A stretch of 64,000 nucleotides of DNA from Nodularia sp. LEGE 06071 (GTDB lineage: Bacteria; Cyanobacteriota; Cyanobacteriia; Cyanobacteriales; Nostocaceae). The notes below the pieces were generated by a model. It was not told the origin of the DNA, made no database searches, and saw nothing but the letters and a program-made list of their open reading frames with translations. Below are positions 17,270 through 26,854 of the stretch, in pieces. The stretch lies in the NCBI RefSeq assembly GCF_015207755.1, contig NZ_JADEWH010000006.1, positions 186,001-250,000 on the forward strand. Reading direction: 5' to 3'. Positions within the stretch are counted from its first letter, which is position 1. The number at the start of each line of letters is the position of its first letter. The translations under genes were made by a program, and so were the position numbers.

Positions 17270-19528
17270 CTACCCTACTGAAAGGATGTGTGCGTGGAAG
17301 AATGCCCAGGTGGTCACAATTCCTCCTAAGAGGTAGTGAGCTACACCTACAGCTCGTCCCTGAATGATGCTCAGAGCGCGAGGCTGAATTGCTGGTGCTA
17401 CTTTCAGCTTATTGTGCGCCCAAACAATGGACTCAATTAGTTCTTGCCAGTAGCCGCGACCGCTGAACAGGAACATTAAGCTGAATGCCCATACAAAGTG
17501 AGCGCCTAAGAAGAGTAGACCATAAGCAGATAAAGCACTGCCGTAGGAGTTGATTACTTGTGAAGCTTGCGCCCACAGGAAGTCACGCAACCAGCCGTTG
17601 ATGGTGATGGCACTTTGGGCAAAGTTACCACCAGTAATGTGAGACACATTACCTGCTGCATCTACTGTTCCCCAGACATCTGATTGCATTTTCCAACTGA
17701 AGTGGAAGATCACAATCGATAGGGAGTTGTACATCCAAAATAATCCGAGGAACACGTGGTCCCAACCAGATACTTGGCAAGTACCGCCACGGCCTGGACC
17801 GTCGCAAGGGAAGCGGAAGCCTAAGTTTGCCTTGTCTGGAATCAGACGAGAACTACGGGCGTATAACACACCCTTGAGCAGAATCAGAACGGTGACGTGA
17901 ATGGTGAAGGCGTGGATGTGGTGAACTAAAAAGTCCGCTGTACCCAAAGCAATAGGCATCATTGCCACTTTGCCGCCGACAGCCAAAATACCGCCGCCAA
18001 AAGCATAACTAACTGGCTCTATGGCATTAGGAGCAGTACCACCAGGTGCTAGAGTGTGCAGATTTTGCACCCACTGAGCAAATACTGGCTGCAACTGAAT
18101 TGCCGAGTCAGAGAACATATCTTGAGGACGACCCAAGGCACGCATTGTATCGTTGTGGATGTACAGTCCAAAGCTGTGGAAGCCCAAGAAAATACACACC
18201 CAATTCAGATGGGAAATGATAGCATCCCGGTGACGAATCACACGATCTAGCACGTTGTTTTGGTTCACCACAGGATCGTAATCCCGCACCATAAATATGG
18301 CTGCGTGAGCCGCACCACCAACAATCAAGAAGCCACCTATCCACATATGATGTGTGAATATACACAATTGCGTCGCGTAATCCGTTGCCAAGTAAGGATA
18401 CGGAGGCATTGCGTACATATGGTGAGCAATGATGATGGTCAGTGAACCCAAGAAAGCAAGGTTAGTTGCCAACTGAGCGTGCCAGGATGTGGTCAGGTTT
18501 TCATACAAACCTTTATGACCTTCTCCTGTGAAGGGACCTTTATGGTTTTCCAGGATTTCTTTAATACTGTGACCGATACCCCAGTTGGTACGGTACATAT
18601 GACCAGCAATGATGAACAGAACCGCGATCGCCAAATGGTGATGGGCAATATCGGTCATCCACAAGCCGCCTGTTACAGGGTTCAAACCGCCCTTGAAGGT
18701 AAGGAAGTCAGCATACTGACCCCAATTCAAGGTGAAGAATGGTGTTAACCCACTAGCAAAGCTGGGATACAAATCTGTCAACAAGTCTTTGTTCAGAATG
18801 AACTCGTGGGGCAAAGGTATATCTTTAACAGCTACACCCGCATCCATGAGTTTGTTGATTGGTGCTGACACATGGATTAGGTGTCCAGTCCATCCCAAGG
18901 AACCACAACCCAGCAATACTGCCAAGTGATGATTCAGCATTGACTCAACATTCTGGAACCATTCCAGTTTGGGAGCGCGCTTGTGGTAATGGAACCAACC
19001 AGCAAATAAGAACAATGCTGCTAGTACCAAGCCGCCAATAGCTGTGACATAAAGCTGGAATGAGCTTGTGATCCCCCAGCCGCGCCATACTTGGAACAAG
19101 CCAGAGGTGATCTGAATACCGCGGAATCCACCGCCGACATCACCATTTAAAATGTCTTGTCCAACAATGGGCCAAACTACTTGAGCGCTGGGACTCACAT
19201 TGAGTGGGTCGCTTAACCAAGCTTCGTAATTCGAGAATTTAGCGCCGTGGAATAACATCCCGCTCAACCAAATCGCTACTACGGACAAATGTCCGAAGTG
19301 TGCCGCGAAGATTTTACGAGAAATGTCTTCTAAATCGCTTGTATGTGTATCAAAGTCATGGGCGAGGGCATGAAGATTCCAAATCCAGGTGGTGGTTTTG
19401 GGACCTTTGGCTAAGGATCTGTCGAAGTGTCCTGGCTTTGCCCATCTTTCAAATGAGGTAGGAACCGGATCTTTATCAACTATGACTCTTGCCTTCTTTT
19501 CCTCTCGCTCCGGAGGACTAATCGTCAT
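17270..19528 (-). CDS. psaA: Photosystem I P700 chlorophyll a apoprotein A1
   Basis: The protein has 752 aa. The start [20 protein letters not shown] is standard PsaA. The Fx-binding loop [19 protein letters not shown] supplies the other two cysteine ligands. The C-terminus [22 protein letters not shown] is complete. It is the first gene of the psaAB operon, transcribed from a candidate promoter about 120 bp upstream that overlaps a palindrome. Confidence 0.98.
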   Translation of the reverse strand: MTISPPEREEKKARVIVDKDPVPTSFERWAKPGHFDRSLAKGPKTTTWIWNLHALAHDFDTHTSDLEDISRKIFAAHFGHLSVVAIWLSGMLFHGAKFSNYEAWLSDPLNVSPSAQVVWPIVGQDILNGDVGGGFRGIQITSGLFQVWRGWGITSSFQLYVTAIGGLVLAALFLFAGWFHYHKRAPKLEWFQNVESMLNHHLAVLLGCGSLGWTGHLIHVSAPINKLMDAGVAVKDIPLPHEFILNKDLLTDLYPSFASGLTPFFTLNWGQYADFLTFKGGLNPVTGGLWMTDIAHHHLAIAVLFIIAGHMYRTNWGIGHSIKEILENHKGPFTGEGHKGLYENLTTSWHAQLATNLAFLGSLTIIIAHHMYAMPPYPYLATDYATQLCIFTHHMWIGGFLIVGGAAHAAIFMVRDYDPVVNQNNVLDRVIRHRDAIISHLNWVCIFLGFHSFGLYIHNDTMRALGRPQDMFSDSAIQLQPVFAQWVQNLHTLAPGGTAPNAIEPVSYAFGGGILAVGGKVAMMPIALGTADFLVHHIHAFTIHVTVLILLKGVLYARSSRLIPDKANLGFRFPCDGPGRGGTCQVSGWDHVFLGLFWMYNSLSIVIFHFSWKMQSDVWGTVDAAGNVSHITGGNFAQSAITINGWLRDFLWAQASQVINSYGSALSAYGLLFLGAHFVWAFSLMFLFSGRGYWQELIESIVWAHNKLKVAPAIQPRALSIIQGRAVGVAHYLLGGIVTTWAFFHAHILSVG

Positions 19529-19649
19529 TCGACCTCCTCTCTTAGTAAGGAATGAGGAATCATAAATACCACAAAGTTAAACCTAGTCGCAAACTACAGA
19601 ATTCCTGGAGCAGTGATGAAGACTCTATGTGGAAGTTTGTTTCTGTTGA

Positions 19650-19694
19650 ATTATAGAGTCATTACAGGTGCATTGTTAAATACATTTTAACAAT
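19650..19694 (-). promoter_or_regulatory. Candidate psaA promoter with overlapping palindrome
   Basis: On the minus strand TATAAT (19655-19650) is preceded by TTAACA (19679-19674) with an 18-bp spacer. The -35 lies inside a perfect inverted repeat, ATTGTTAAA-TACAT-TTTAACAAT (19672-19694). The arrangement suggests a regulator that blocks or recruits polymerase at -35. The -10 lies about 122 bp before the psaA start. The boxes are seen directly; use in the cell is inferred. The rest of the 19529-20043 spacer shows no gene. Confidence 0.55.
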
Positions 19695-20043
19695 AATTCA
19701 AATTAGCCCAAATAATTGCTCTACAAGCTTTTTATCTCCCAACTTTTTAGCGAAAAGTCAAGGGTTTATTCATTTAATTTACAAAGGATAACAATTCGTA
19801 TAACTTATGGTTTAACCTTATGTAGCGGGTGTTACAGCTATATATTCCTGAAAATTTTGTGCCTGTTTCAATTGCTACGATAAAAAACTGGAAAAAATTA
19901 TTAATTATTTTAAACTTAGCTGAGAAAATCAAAATAAAATGTTATGCGGTTTGGAAAACATTTCACCTTTTGGGTTATGGTGTCCGATGGACAGTTTAAG
20001 CAAAAATAACTTAATCAGTTACCGACGACCAACCATCACTAGG

Positions 20044-21600
20044 ATGAAATGCATGAAATCGTGGCAGCCAGGGGTGTTAAACCAGATATTTTCTCTGAGA
20101 TTTACTATTTTGCAGTGGCTGATGACATTGGTGCTGGTATTGAGTTTAACCAGTTGTGGTGAAAAAGCGGGTAGCCAAGAAGTGCCTATTCAGAGAAATA
20201 ACCCGCCCAAAATTTCTCAGATTTCTCAGCAATTTTCCGAAGTTTCCCCACCAGAGGTAATTCAAGAACTACGCCTCAGTTTGGAAAATTATCGACCCCA
20301 GGTCACAATCGTGTCTCCCCAACCTGATGAAGTTCTCCAAGACAATACAGTTACAGTCAGCTTTCAGGTAAAAGATATACCAATATTTAAAGATCCTGAT
20401 TTGGAATTAGGCCCGCATCTACACGTAATCCTGGATAACCAACCTTATATAGCTGTTTACGATGTAAACAAGCCTCTAGTTTTACCAGAAGTTTCCCCAG
20501 GTACACATACCCTGCGTGTCTTTGCTTCTCGTCCTTGGCACGAAAGCTTTAAAAATGAAGGTGCTTACGCCCAGACAACATTTCATATTTTCACAAAAAC
20601 TGAGGATAATAACCCTGATCCGACTCTGCCAGTGTTAACCTACAGTCGTCCTAAAGGCAGTTATGGGGCAGAACCAATCCTACTAGACTTTTATTTAACT
20701 AACGCGCCTCTGCGCCTTGTCGCTGAGAACAACCCCAACGATACAATCAGCGATTGGCGCATTCGTTGCACAATTAATAATGAAAGCTTCATTTTGGATC
20801 GTTGGCAAGCTATTTACCTCAAGGGCTTCAAACCTGGGAATAACTGGGTAAAATTAGAATTCCTCGATAATCAGGGAAATCCTGTAAAAAATGCGTTTAA
20901 TACCACAGCCAGACTGATTAATTATCAGCCCAAGGGTAAAGACACACTGTCGAGAATTGTCAGAGGAGAATTAAAAGCGGATCAGGCGCGTAGCATTGTA
21001 GACCCGAATTACACTGCTAAGAAACCAGTGACTGAACCCATACCTACTCCCACTGTTGAAAAAACACCGTCACCACAGCCCCAGATTATTCCGGAAACGG
21101 AAGTTCCAGAAACACCCCCAACCGAATCACAACCACCTGAGCTAAAAGTTACACCTGAAGAACTGGAAGAAAAAGTAGCTGAACCAGAAAAACCCAAGTC
21201 AGAGGGATTTTTCAAACGTCGTTCAGTCCGGACAATGGAACCGTCACCGAGTTTACCCCCGACACTACCAGAGGTTATTGAGTCACCACAACCTGAGATA
21301 ACTCCCAAGCCTCTAGTTGAAGAACTGGAAAAAGTAACTCAACCAGAAACACCAAAATCTAGTGAGTCAACTGCATCTGAACAACAGCCAGAGGTAATGC
21401 CAACAGGTGAATCAACACCGTTACCTACAAAAATTGCTCCCGATCCTGAAAAACTGGGATTAAAAAGATATTTCCAACGGCGACAGATCCCAAATGTTAA
21501 ACCATCACCTGGTGTGCCTCCAGTAGTTCCAGAAACTACGCCTATACCAGAACCAGAGGAAAAGGCTGGGGAATATAAAGTCACCAGTATGGAGGAATAA
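20044..21600 (+). CDS. Lipoprotein with Pro/Glu-rich C-terminal region
   Basis: This is 518 aa from the ATG at 20044; an upstream ATG at 19939 would add 35 residues that hide the signal, and an ATG at 20053 is also possible. A hydrophobic segment (LQWLMTLVLVLSLTSCG) ends in a lipobox with the cysteine at LTSC. An Ig-like region follows (about 80-175: VTIVSPQPDEVLQDNTVTVS...). About residues 175-310 form a second conserved domain (LTYSRPKGSYGAEPILLDFY). The last 200 residues are low-complexity and rich in Pro, Glu and Thr, with two related blocks (EGFFKRRSVRTMEPSPSLPP and LKRYFQRRQIPNVKPSPGVPP). It is probably anchored in a membrane facing the periplasm. I cannot name a function. Confidence 0.7.
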   Translation: MKCMKSWQPGVLNQIFSLRFTILQWLMTLVLVLSLTSCGEKAGSQEVPIQRNNPPKISQISQQFSEVSPPEVIQELRLSLENYRPQVTIVSPQPDEVLQDNTVTVSFQVKDIPIFKDPDLELGPHLHVILDNQPYIAVYDVNKPLVLPEVSPGTHTLRVFASRPWHESFKNEGAYAQTTFHIFTKTEDNNPDPTLPVLTYSRPKGSYGAEPILLDFYLTNAPLRLVAENNPNDTISDWRIRCTINNESFILDRWQAIYLKGFKPGNNWVKLEFLDNQGNPVKNAFNTTARLINYQPKGKDTLSRIVRGELKADQARSIVDPNYTAKKPVTEPIPTPTVEKTPSPQPQIIPETEVPETPPTESQPPELKVTPEELEEKVAEPEKPKSEGFFKRRSVRTMEPSPSLPPTLPEVIESPQPEITPKPLVEELEKVTQPETPKSSESTASEQQPEVMPTGESTPLPTKIAPDPEKLGLKRYFQRRQIPNVKPSPGVPPVVPETTPIPEPEEKAGEYKVTSMEE

Positions 21601-21659
21601 CAGCAACGCTGAGTCGCGATCGCACTTTCTAAATTTTCTACCAAATATCAGGCGGGATT

Positions 21660-21710
21660 TTGGGAAGCGATCGCCTTCGGCGGGCGGTTACGCCATCGCA
21701 CTCTCATTGG
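21660..21710. repeat. GC-rich repeat fragment
   Basis: GCGATCGCCTTCGGCGGGCGGTTACGCCATCGCACTC-type sequence contains a HIP1 octamer and a compact GC-rich inverted motif. It resembles other small palindromic repeats in the window. Confidence 0.35.
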
Positions 21711-21753
21711 GTACTATTATTTACATCCTCATACTAATACCAAAGGATACTCC

Positions 21754-23274
21754 ATGTCTCCCCGTGTCAGAGCGCCGCAACTACCACAAAATTACACTTG
21801 GCTCAACACTGATAAACCCTTGTCTCTCAAAGAACTCAAAGGTAGAGTCGTAATTTTGGACTTTTGGACATACTGTTGTATTAATTGTCTGCATATTCTG
21901 CCAGATTTGAAATATTTAGAACAAAAATATCAAGATAGCCTCACCGTCATCGGCGTACACTCAGCCAAATTTGACAACGAAAAAGAAATTGAGAATATTC
22001 GCCAAGCCATCCTGCGCTACGACATCGAACATCCAGTGTTAGTTGACCGTGATTTTCGGGTGTGGGAAGAGTATGCTGTACGTGCTTGGCCTACCTTCAT
22101 GATCATTGATCCAGAAGGTTACGTAATTGGTGATCTTTCAGGTGAAGGCAAGCGTGACACTTTAGACAAGTTAATTCAGCAGTTAATTAGTCAACACCAA
22201 GCAAAAGGTACGATTAATTTCCAGGAACTCAGCTTAACTTTAGAAAAACAGCGTCAACCATTAACTACACCATTGGCTTTTCCTGGTAAAGTTCTCGCCA
22301 CTCCCGCTGGCTTATTCATCGCTGATTCTGGACATCATCGTCTGGTGATGAGTAACTACGAAGGAAAAATTCTACACATAATTGGAACAGGAAAATCTGG
22401 CTTAACCGATGGTGCATTTAACGAAGCGCAGTTTTTCGCACCCCAGGGAATGGCATTTGATCAAGAAAATCAAATTCTCTACGTTGCTGATACAGAAAAT
22501 CATAGCCTGCGGCAAGTTGACCTCAAACTTCAAGTAGTCACAACCATCGCCGGAACTGGTAAACAAAGCCACAATATCCGTCCTCATGGTGGTAATGGAT
22601 TAGAAACGTCTTTAAATTCCCCTTGGGATCTCGTGCAATTAGGACAAACCCTATTTATTGCAATGGCCGGGTCACATCAAATTTGGCAAATGAACTTAGA
22701 GAGCGGCATCGTTAAAACCTATGCTGGTACTGGTGCAGAAGCTTGTATAGACGGTTTAATTACCGAATCAGTTTTTGCCCAACCCAGTGGAATCACTACC
22801 AATGGACAAGAATTATATATTGCTGATAGTGAAGTAAGTTCAATTCGTGGCGTGGGACTGAAAGAACCGCAGCAAGTCAGAACCATTTGTGGTAGTGGAC
22901 AGTTATTTGGTTTTGGTGATGTTGATGGACAAGGTGAAAATGTCCGGTTGCAGCATTGCTTAGGAGTTGAATATGCCCAGAATTATCTGTGGGTAGCAGA
23001 TACCTACAACCACAAAATTAAATTAGTTAGTCCCAGTACAGGTAATTGTCAAACAGTTTTGGGAGATGGTTCTGCGGGTTTACAAAACGGTCAAGGTCAG
23101 AATACACGTTTCTTTGAACCTTCGGGGCTGAGTGTTATGGGTGACCATCTATATATTAGTGATACGAATAACCACGCTATCCGTCGGGTAGATTTGAATA
23201 GCTTTGAAGTGACAACTTTAGAATTTTCTGGTTTGTGTGCGCCTGATGTGTGTATTCCAGATGAACACAGATAA
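21754..23274 (+). CDS. Thioredoxin-like fold fused to NHL repeats (NHLRC2-type)
   Basis: The protein has 506 aa. Residues 1-145 are a TlpA/thioredoxin-like domain with the redox motif in WTYCCINCLHILPDL (C-x-x-C) and the cis-Pro segment RAWPTFMIIDPEG. Residues 165-490 form an NHL beta-propeller, with repeated units such as LFIADSGHHRLVMSN, LYVADTENHSLRQVDL, LWVADTYNHKIKLVSP and LYISDTNNHAIRRVDL. No signal peptide is visible, so it is probably cytosolic. The same fusion is found from bacteria to human NHLRC2. The substrate is unknown; a thiol-disulphide or peroxide-related role is plausible. Confidence 0.9.
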   Translation: MSPRVRAPQLPQNYTWLNTDKPLSLKELKGRVVILDFWTYCCINCLHILPDLKYLEQKYQDSLTVIGVHSAKFDNEKEIENIRQAILRYDIEHPVLVDRDFRVWEEYAVRAWPTFMIIDPEGYVIGDLSGEGKRDTLDKLIQQLISQHQAKGTINFQELSLTLEKQRQPLTTPLAFPGKVLATPAGLFIADSGHHRLVMSNYEGKILHIIGTGKSGLTDGAFNEAQFFAPQGMAFDQENQILYVADTENHSLRQVDLKLQVVTTIAGTGKQSHNIRPHGGNGLETSLNSPWDLVQLGQTLFIAMAGSHQIWQMNLESGIVKTYAGTGAEACIDGLITESVFAQPSGITTNGQELYIADSEVSSIRGVGLKEPQQVRTICGSGQLFGFGDVDGQGENVRLQHCLGVEYAQNYLWVADTYNHKIKLVSPSTGNCQTVLGDGSAGLQNGQGQNTRFFEPSGLSVMGDHLYISDTNNHAIRRVDLNSFEVTTLEFSGLCAPDVCIPDEHR

Positions 23275-23597
23275 ATACAAAAACCTCTGCGTATCTCCGC
23301 GCCCCTCTGAGTTGAAAAAATCATAAAATTAATTTATACAAATTTCTTATACGACACTTACTTTAATCAAATAGAAAATTTACTGAAAAATTAAAACTAA
23401 TAATCAGCAAATATTACAATACAAGCTTATTACTTCAGCAATGTACTCTCACAGAATCATGTCCTTGATTGATCACCGATGTATTTACAAGTACGATGTA
23501 AAAAAAATATCATTGAACTGTCGTAATCTCTTCCATAAAAAATCAGCGAATGCATGGTAAGTTTTAAATCCATCGTATTCCGTTCAAGGGTCGCCCC
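23275..23597. other. Intergenic spacer upstream of the CyRepA1-like gene
   Basis: It begins with a degenerate copy of the dispersed repeat (CCTCTGCGTATCTCCGCG near 23284). I looked for iterons near the replication gene and saw none, apart from two GATGTA copies at about 23478 and 23495. Confidence 0.4.
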
Positions 23598-26500
23598 ATG
23601 TATCTGCACAATTTACACACCCAACACCTTGAGGAATTAGTCAAGAGTAGTAGTATTGATTTACACCTAGCAAAACTTAATTTTCAATCTCTCCAAGACG
23701 CATCAGCCTATGAGTATCTGTTAATTTCTGAGCATCTTCCCCGTACAAACACTGGTATGGTAAAAAATGCTTGGTTACAGCGCTATAATCATGTCACAGC
23801 AGGCGGTTGGTGGTGTTCTGGTCTAGATCCTCTAAATAATTGGCAATCAATGGAATGGGGCTGTTTTAAACCAAACCAACCCAGAATTAATCACAATGGC
23901 AAATCCATCAAGTACGAACATCCACCCAGCACACCCACAAGAGTATTTTGTCTGCGGGTAACACTAAAAATTTGGCAGCAAGTCTCTCAACGGTATAATC
24001 TAGCCATGCCCAGCAGTATCAATGTTGATTCTCATGGAGCTGCTGAAGGGTTTTGGCAATGGGTAATGAAACAAAATATACCCGTAATTATTTGCGAAGG
24101 TGTCAAAAAAGCAGCAGCACTATTAACACAAGGATACGCTGCGATCGCCATTCCGGGAATTACCAGTGGTTATCGGGTTGTCAAAGATATATTTGGTAAA
24201 GTCACAAGTCGCCAACTGATTCCCGACTTAGCAGCATTCGCAATCACAAAACGCCCCTTTTATATTTGCTTTGACTTTGAAACTCAACCGAGAAAAATTG
24301 CTGCTATCAATAACGCCATTTCCCAACTAGGTTGTTTATTCCAAGAAAAAAAATGCCCAGTCAAAGTTATCGAACTTCCAGGAATAGAAAAAGGTGTTGA
24401 TGAGTTAATTGTTGCTAAAGGCGCAAGTGCTTTCGATAAAGTTTATCGCCAAAGTGCTGATTTAGAGATTTATTTAGCCCAAAGCAAACCCCATACTCAG
24501 TTAACGATTCCGGCTGCACTCACAGTCAACTGTCCTTACTTAGAAGAAGTATCTTATCCCACGGCGGGATTAGTGGGAGTAAAATCAGCCAAAGGCACAG
24601 GAAAAACTACAGCACTGCAAACTATTGTTAATCAAGCCAAAGCTATCAATCGACCTATATTATTAATTACACACAGAATTCAATTAGGTCGGTTTTTGTG
24701 TAAAAAAATTGGTATTGAATGGGGATTTAATTATAGTGAGCTTTTAATGCTAGCAGATAAAGCTTTACCTATGAGCAGCGACCTATTACAAAAAACTAAA
24801 TCTTTCGGTTTATGTGTTGATTCTATTTGGAAACTCAACCCCCAAGATTGGCAAGGGGCAATATTAATTCTAGATGAAGTTGAACAATCTTTGTGGCATC
24901 TACTCAACAGTAATACTTGTAAACATAAACGAGTCAAAATTCTCAAATTATTTCAACAACTAATTTCCACAGTTTTGACAACAGGGGGGTTAGTAATTGC
25001 CCAAGATGCTGACTTATCAGATGTGTCTTTAGAATATTTACAAAGATTATCAGGAATTAAAATAACGCCTTGGGTGCTGTTAAATCAATGGAAACCGCAG
25101 AAAGGCTGGAACGTGACTTTCTATGATTCTCCTAACCCCACACCGTTGATTCATAAACTAGAATTAGATTTAATAGCAGGGCTTAAATGTTACGTTACTA
25201 CAGATAGCCGATCTGGGCGTTATAGTTGCGAAACAATTGAAGGCTACCTCAAAGAGCGTTTAAAAAAATTACGGCAGCAATTTCCCAAATCATTGGTTAT
25301 TAGTAGTCGCACAACCAGCACACCTGGTCATCCAGCCGTTGATTTTGTTGGAGATATTAATCAAAAAATTCCTGAATATGATACAGTTTTTGTTACTCCT
25401 AGCCTTGGTACAGGAATTAGTATTGATGTCCAACACTTCGACCGAGTTTATGGAATTTTTCAAGGAGTAATTCCTGACTCAGAAGCACGACAAGCATTAG
25501 CCAGAGTCCGAGATGATGTCCCTCGGATTGTTTGGTGTGCCAAGCGAGGAATAGGCTTAATTGGGAGTGGGAGTACAAATTATCGATTACTATCTGATTG
25601 GTATCAAGAAAATCAAAAAGAAAACTTAGCCTTGCTGAGTCCGTTACATAAAATAGATGTAGATTTGCCGTTAGTTTATGACCCAATACATTTGCGGACT
25701 TGGGCAAAGTTATCTGCTAGGGTAAATGCTTCGATTCGTCTATATCGCCAATCAATGCAAGATGGTTTAATAGCAGATGGACATCAAATTTGGTTGCGAA
25801 GTAATGCTGTCCACAATAATATTGTGAGAGATTTACGCCTAGCATTTTTGGCAACAGATTCCGAGGATGTAGCCAACCGCAAAAGATTAGTTGTAGAAAT
25901 CGTGAAAGTGCAAAGAGATTGGGCAGAGAAGCGTCAAAAAGCTAAAGATATTAAATGCCAAATTAGAGAGATTAAGCAGCAACATCAATTATCAGCCGCG
26001 ACTGCTGTAACCACAGCGCGAGATATTAATTATGTAGAATATGAGCAACTATTAAAGAAACATTCTCTTTCAGAAACAGAACGTCACCAAATTGATAAAT
26101 ATACCCTCAGACAAAGATATGGTATTCCAGTCACTCCTGGATTAAAGTTGCGGGATGATAAAGGGTACTATTTTCAATTACTGATTCACTATTATCTCAC
26201 ACATGAAAGCGAGTATTTTCATGTCAGAGATCAGCAAGAATGGCATCAACAATTATTGTGGGGTGATGGAAAAGTTTTTCTACCAGATTTAAAAACTTAT
26301 ACCTGCAAGGTTGAAGCTATGAGAGCATTGGGAATGCTGCATTTATTAGAACCAGAAAGGAAATTTACAGAACATCATCCTGATTTACTTTTGCTTAAAG
26401 ATGTTGCTTCTCAACATAGTAAACATATTAAAAGAGTGCTAGGTATTGATTTAGTCAGAGGAAAAGAAAGTATTTCAGCAATAAAAATACTCAGCCGATT

Positions 26501-26720
26501 ATTAAATTTATTAGGTTTGAAATTAAAACGAGAGGATGAAACATATCAAATAGATTCAGAGACATTCTATGATGGTAGGGAAAAAATATTTACAATTTGG
26601 CATCAACGAGATGAATTAATGTTGGCTGGTATCAATAATTTTGACCGTAAAACGGCTAATCATTATCCCAAATTAAAGGTTGAGTCTGGGAAGAATCAAT
26701 ATGTCGCGGTAAACAATTAA
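23598..26720 (+). CDS. CyRepA1-family plasmid replication protein (DUF3854 plus helicase-like)
   Basis: The protein has 1040 aa. Residues about 60-290 form the DUF3854/TOPRIM-like region (IPVIICEGVKKAAALLTQGY; then RPFYICFDFETQPRK, the acidic strand). A P-loop ATPase follows: Walker A GVKSAKGTGKTTALQTIVN (about 325-345) and Walker B ILILDEVEQSLWHL (about 420), then FVTPSLGTGISIDVQHFDRV and EARQALARVRDD, helicase-like motifs. The C-terminal 350 residues are helical and basic. This primase/helicase-like layout defines the cyanobacterial CyRepA1 initiators of large plasmids. Here it lies among housekeeping genes with no parAB seen, so it is more likely a remnant of an integrated plasmid or a domesticated copy than an active origin. 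Confidence 0.8.
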   Translation: MYLHNLHTQHLEELVKSSSIDLHLAKLNFQSLQDASAYEYLLISEHLPRTNTGMVKNAWLQRYNHVTAGGWWCSGLDPLNNWQSMEWGCFKPNQPRINHNGKSIKYEHPPSTPTRVFCLRVTLKIWQQVSQRYNLAMPSSINVDSHGAAEGFWQWVMKQNIPVIICEGVKKAAALLTQGYAAIAIPGITSGYRVVKDIFGKVTSRQLIPDLAAFAITKRPFYICFDFETQPRKIAAINNAISQLGCLFQEKKCPVKVIELPGIEKGVDELIVAKGASAFDKVYRQSADLEIYLAQSKPHTQLTIPAALTVNCPYLEEVSYPTAGLVGVKSAKGTGKTTALQTIVNQAKAINRPILLITHRIQLGRFLCKKIGIEWGFNYSELLMLADKALPMSSDLLQKTKSFGLCVDSIWKLNPQDWQGAILILDEVEQSLWHLLNSNTCKHKRVKILKLFQQLISTVLTTGGLVIAQDADLSDVSLEYLQRLSGIKITPWVLLNQWKPQKGWNVTFYDSPNPTPLIHKLELDLIAGLKCYVTTDSRSGRYSCETIEGYLKERLKKLRQQFPKSLVISSRTTSTPGHPAVDFVGDINQKIPEYDTVFVTPSLGTGISIDVQHFDRVYGIFQGVIPDSEARQALARVRDDVPRIVWCAKRGIGLIGSGSTNYRLLSDWYQENQKENLALLSPLHKIDVDLPLVYDPIHLRTWAKLSARVNASIRLYRQSMQDGLIADGHQIWLRSNAVHNNIVRDLRLAFLATDSEDVANRKRLVVEIVKVQRDWAEKRQKAKDIKCQIREIKQQHQLSAATAVTTARDINYVEYEQLLKKHSLSETERHQIDKYTLRQRYGIPVTPGLKLRDDKGYYFQLLIHYYLTHESEYFHVRDQQEWHQQLLWGDGKVFLPDLKTYTCKVEAMRALGMLHLLEPERKFTEHHPDLLLLKDVASQHSKHIKRVLGIDLVRGKESISAIKILSRLLNLLGLKLKREDETYQIDSETFYDGREKIFTIWHQRDELMLAGINNFDRKTANHYPKLKVESGKNQYVAVNN

Positions 26721-26820
26721 AGAACCTCACCCCAACCCTCTCCTTCTCCCTTGGCGCTAGCCTCTCCCTTTGGGAGAAGAGGGAGACGCTACGCGAAAGT
26801 AAGGAGAGGGAGCAAGAATC
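26721..26820. repeat. CTCTCCC/GGGAGAG palindromic repeat
   Basis: A CCTCTCCC-type stretch and its complement (around TTTGGGAGAAGAGGGAGA), with GCTACGCG beside it, make an imperfect hairpin. A related unit (TTAGCGTAGCGTCTCCCC...TTGGGAGAAG) lies at 51443-51475 upstream of hypE. Confidence 0.55.
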
Positions 26821-26854
26821 TGCTTTCTGCTTAATAAATGGGGGTCGATTTAGA

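Noticed and set aside
23275-23597. Possible plasmid origin beside the CyRepA1-like gene
   Set aside because: No iteron array, partition genes or strand-skew switch could be seen by eye.
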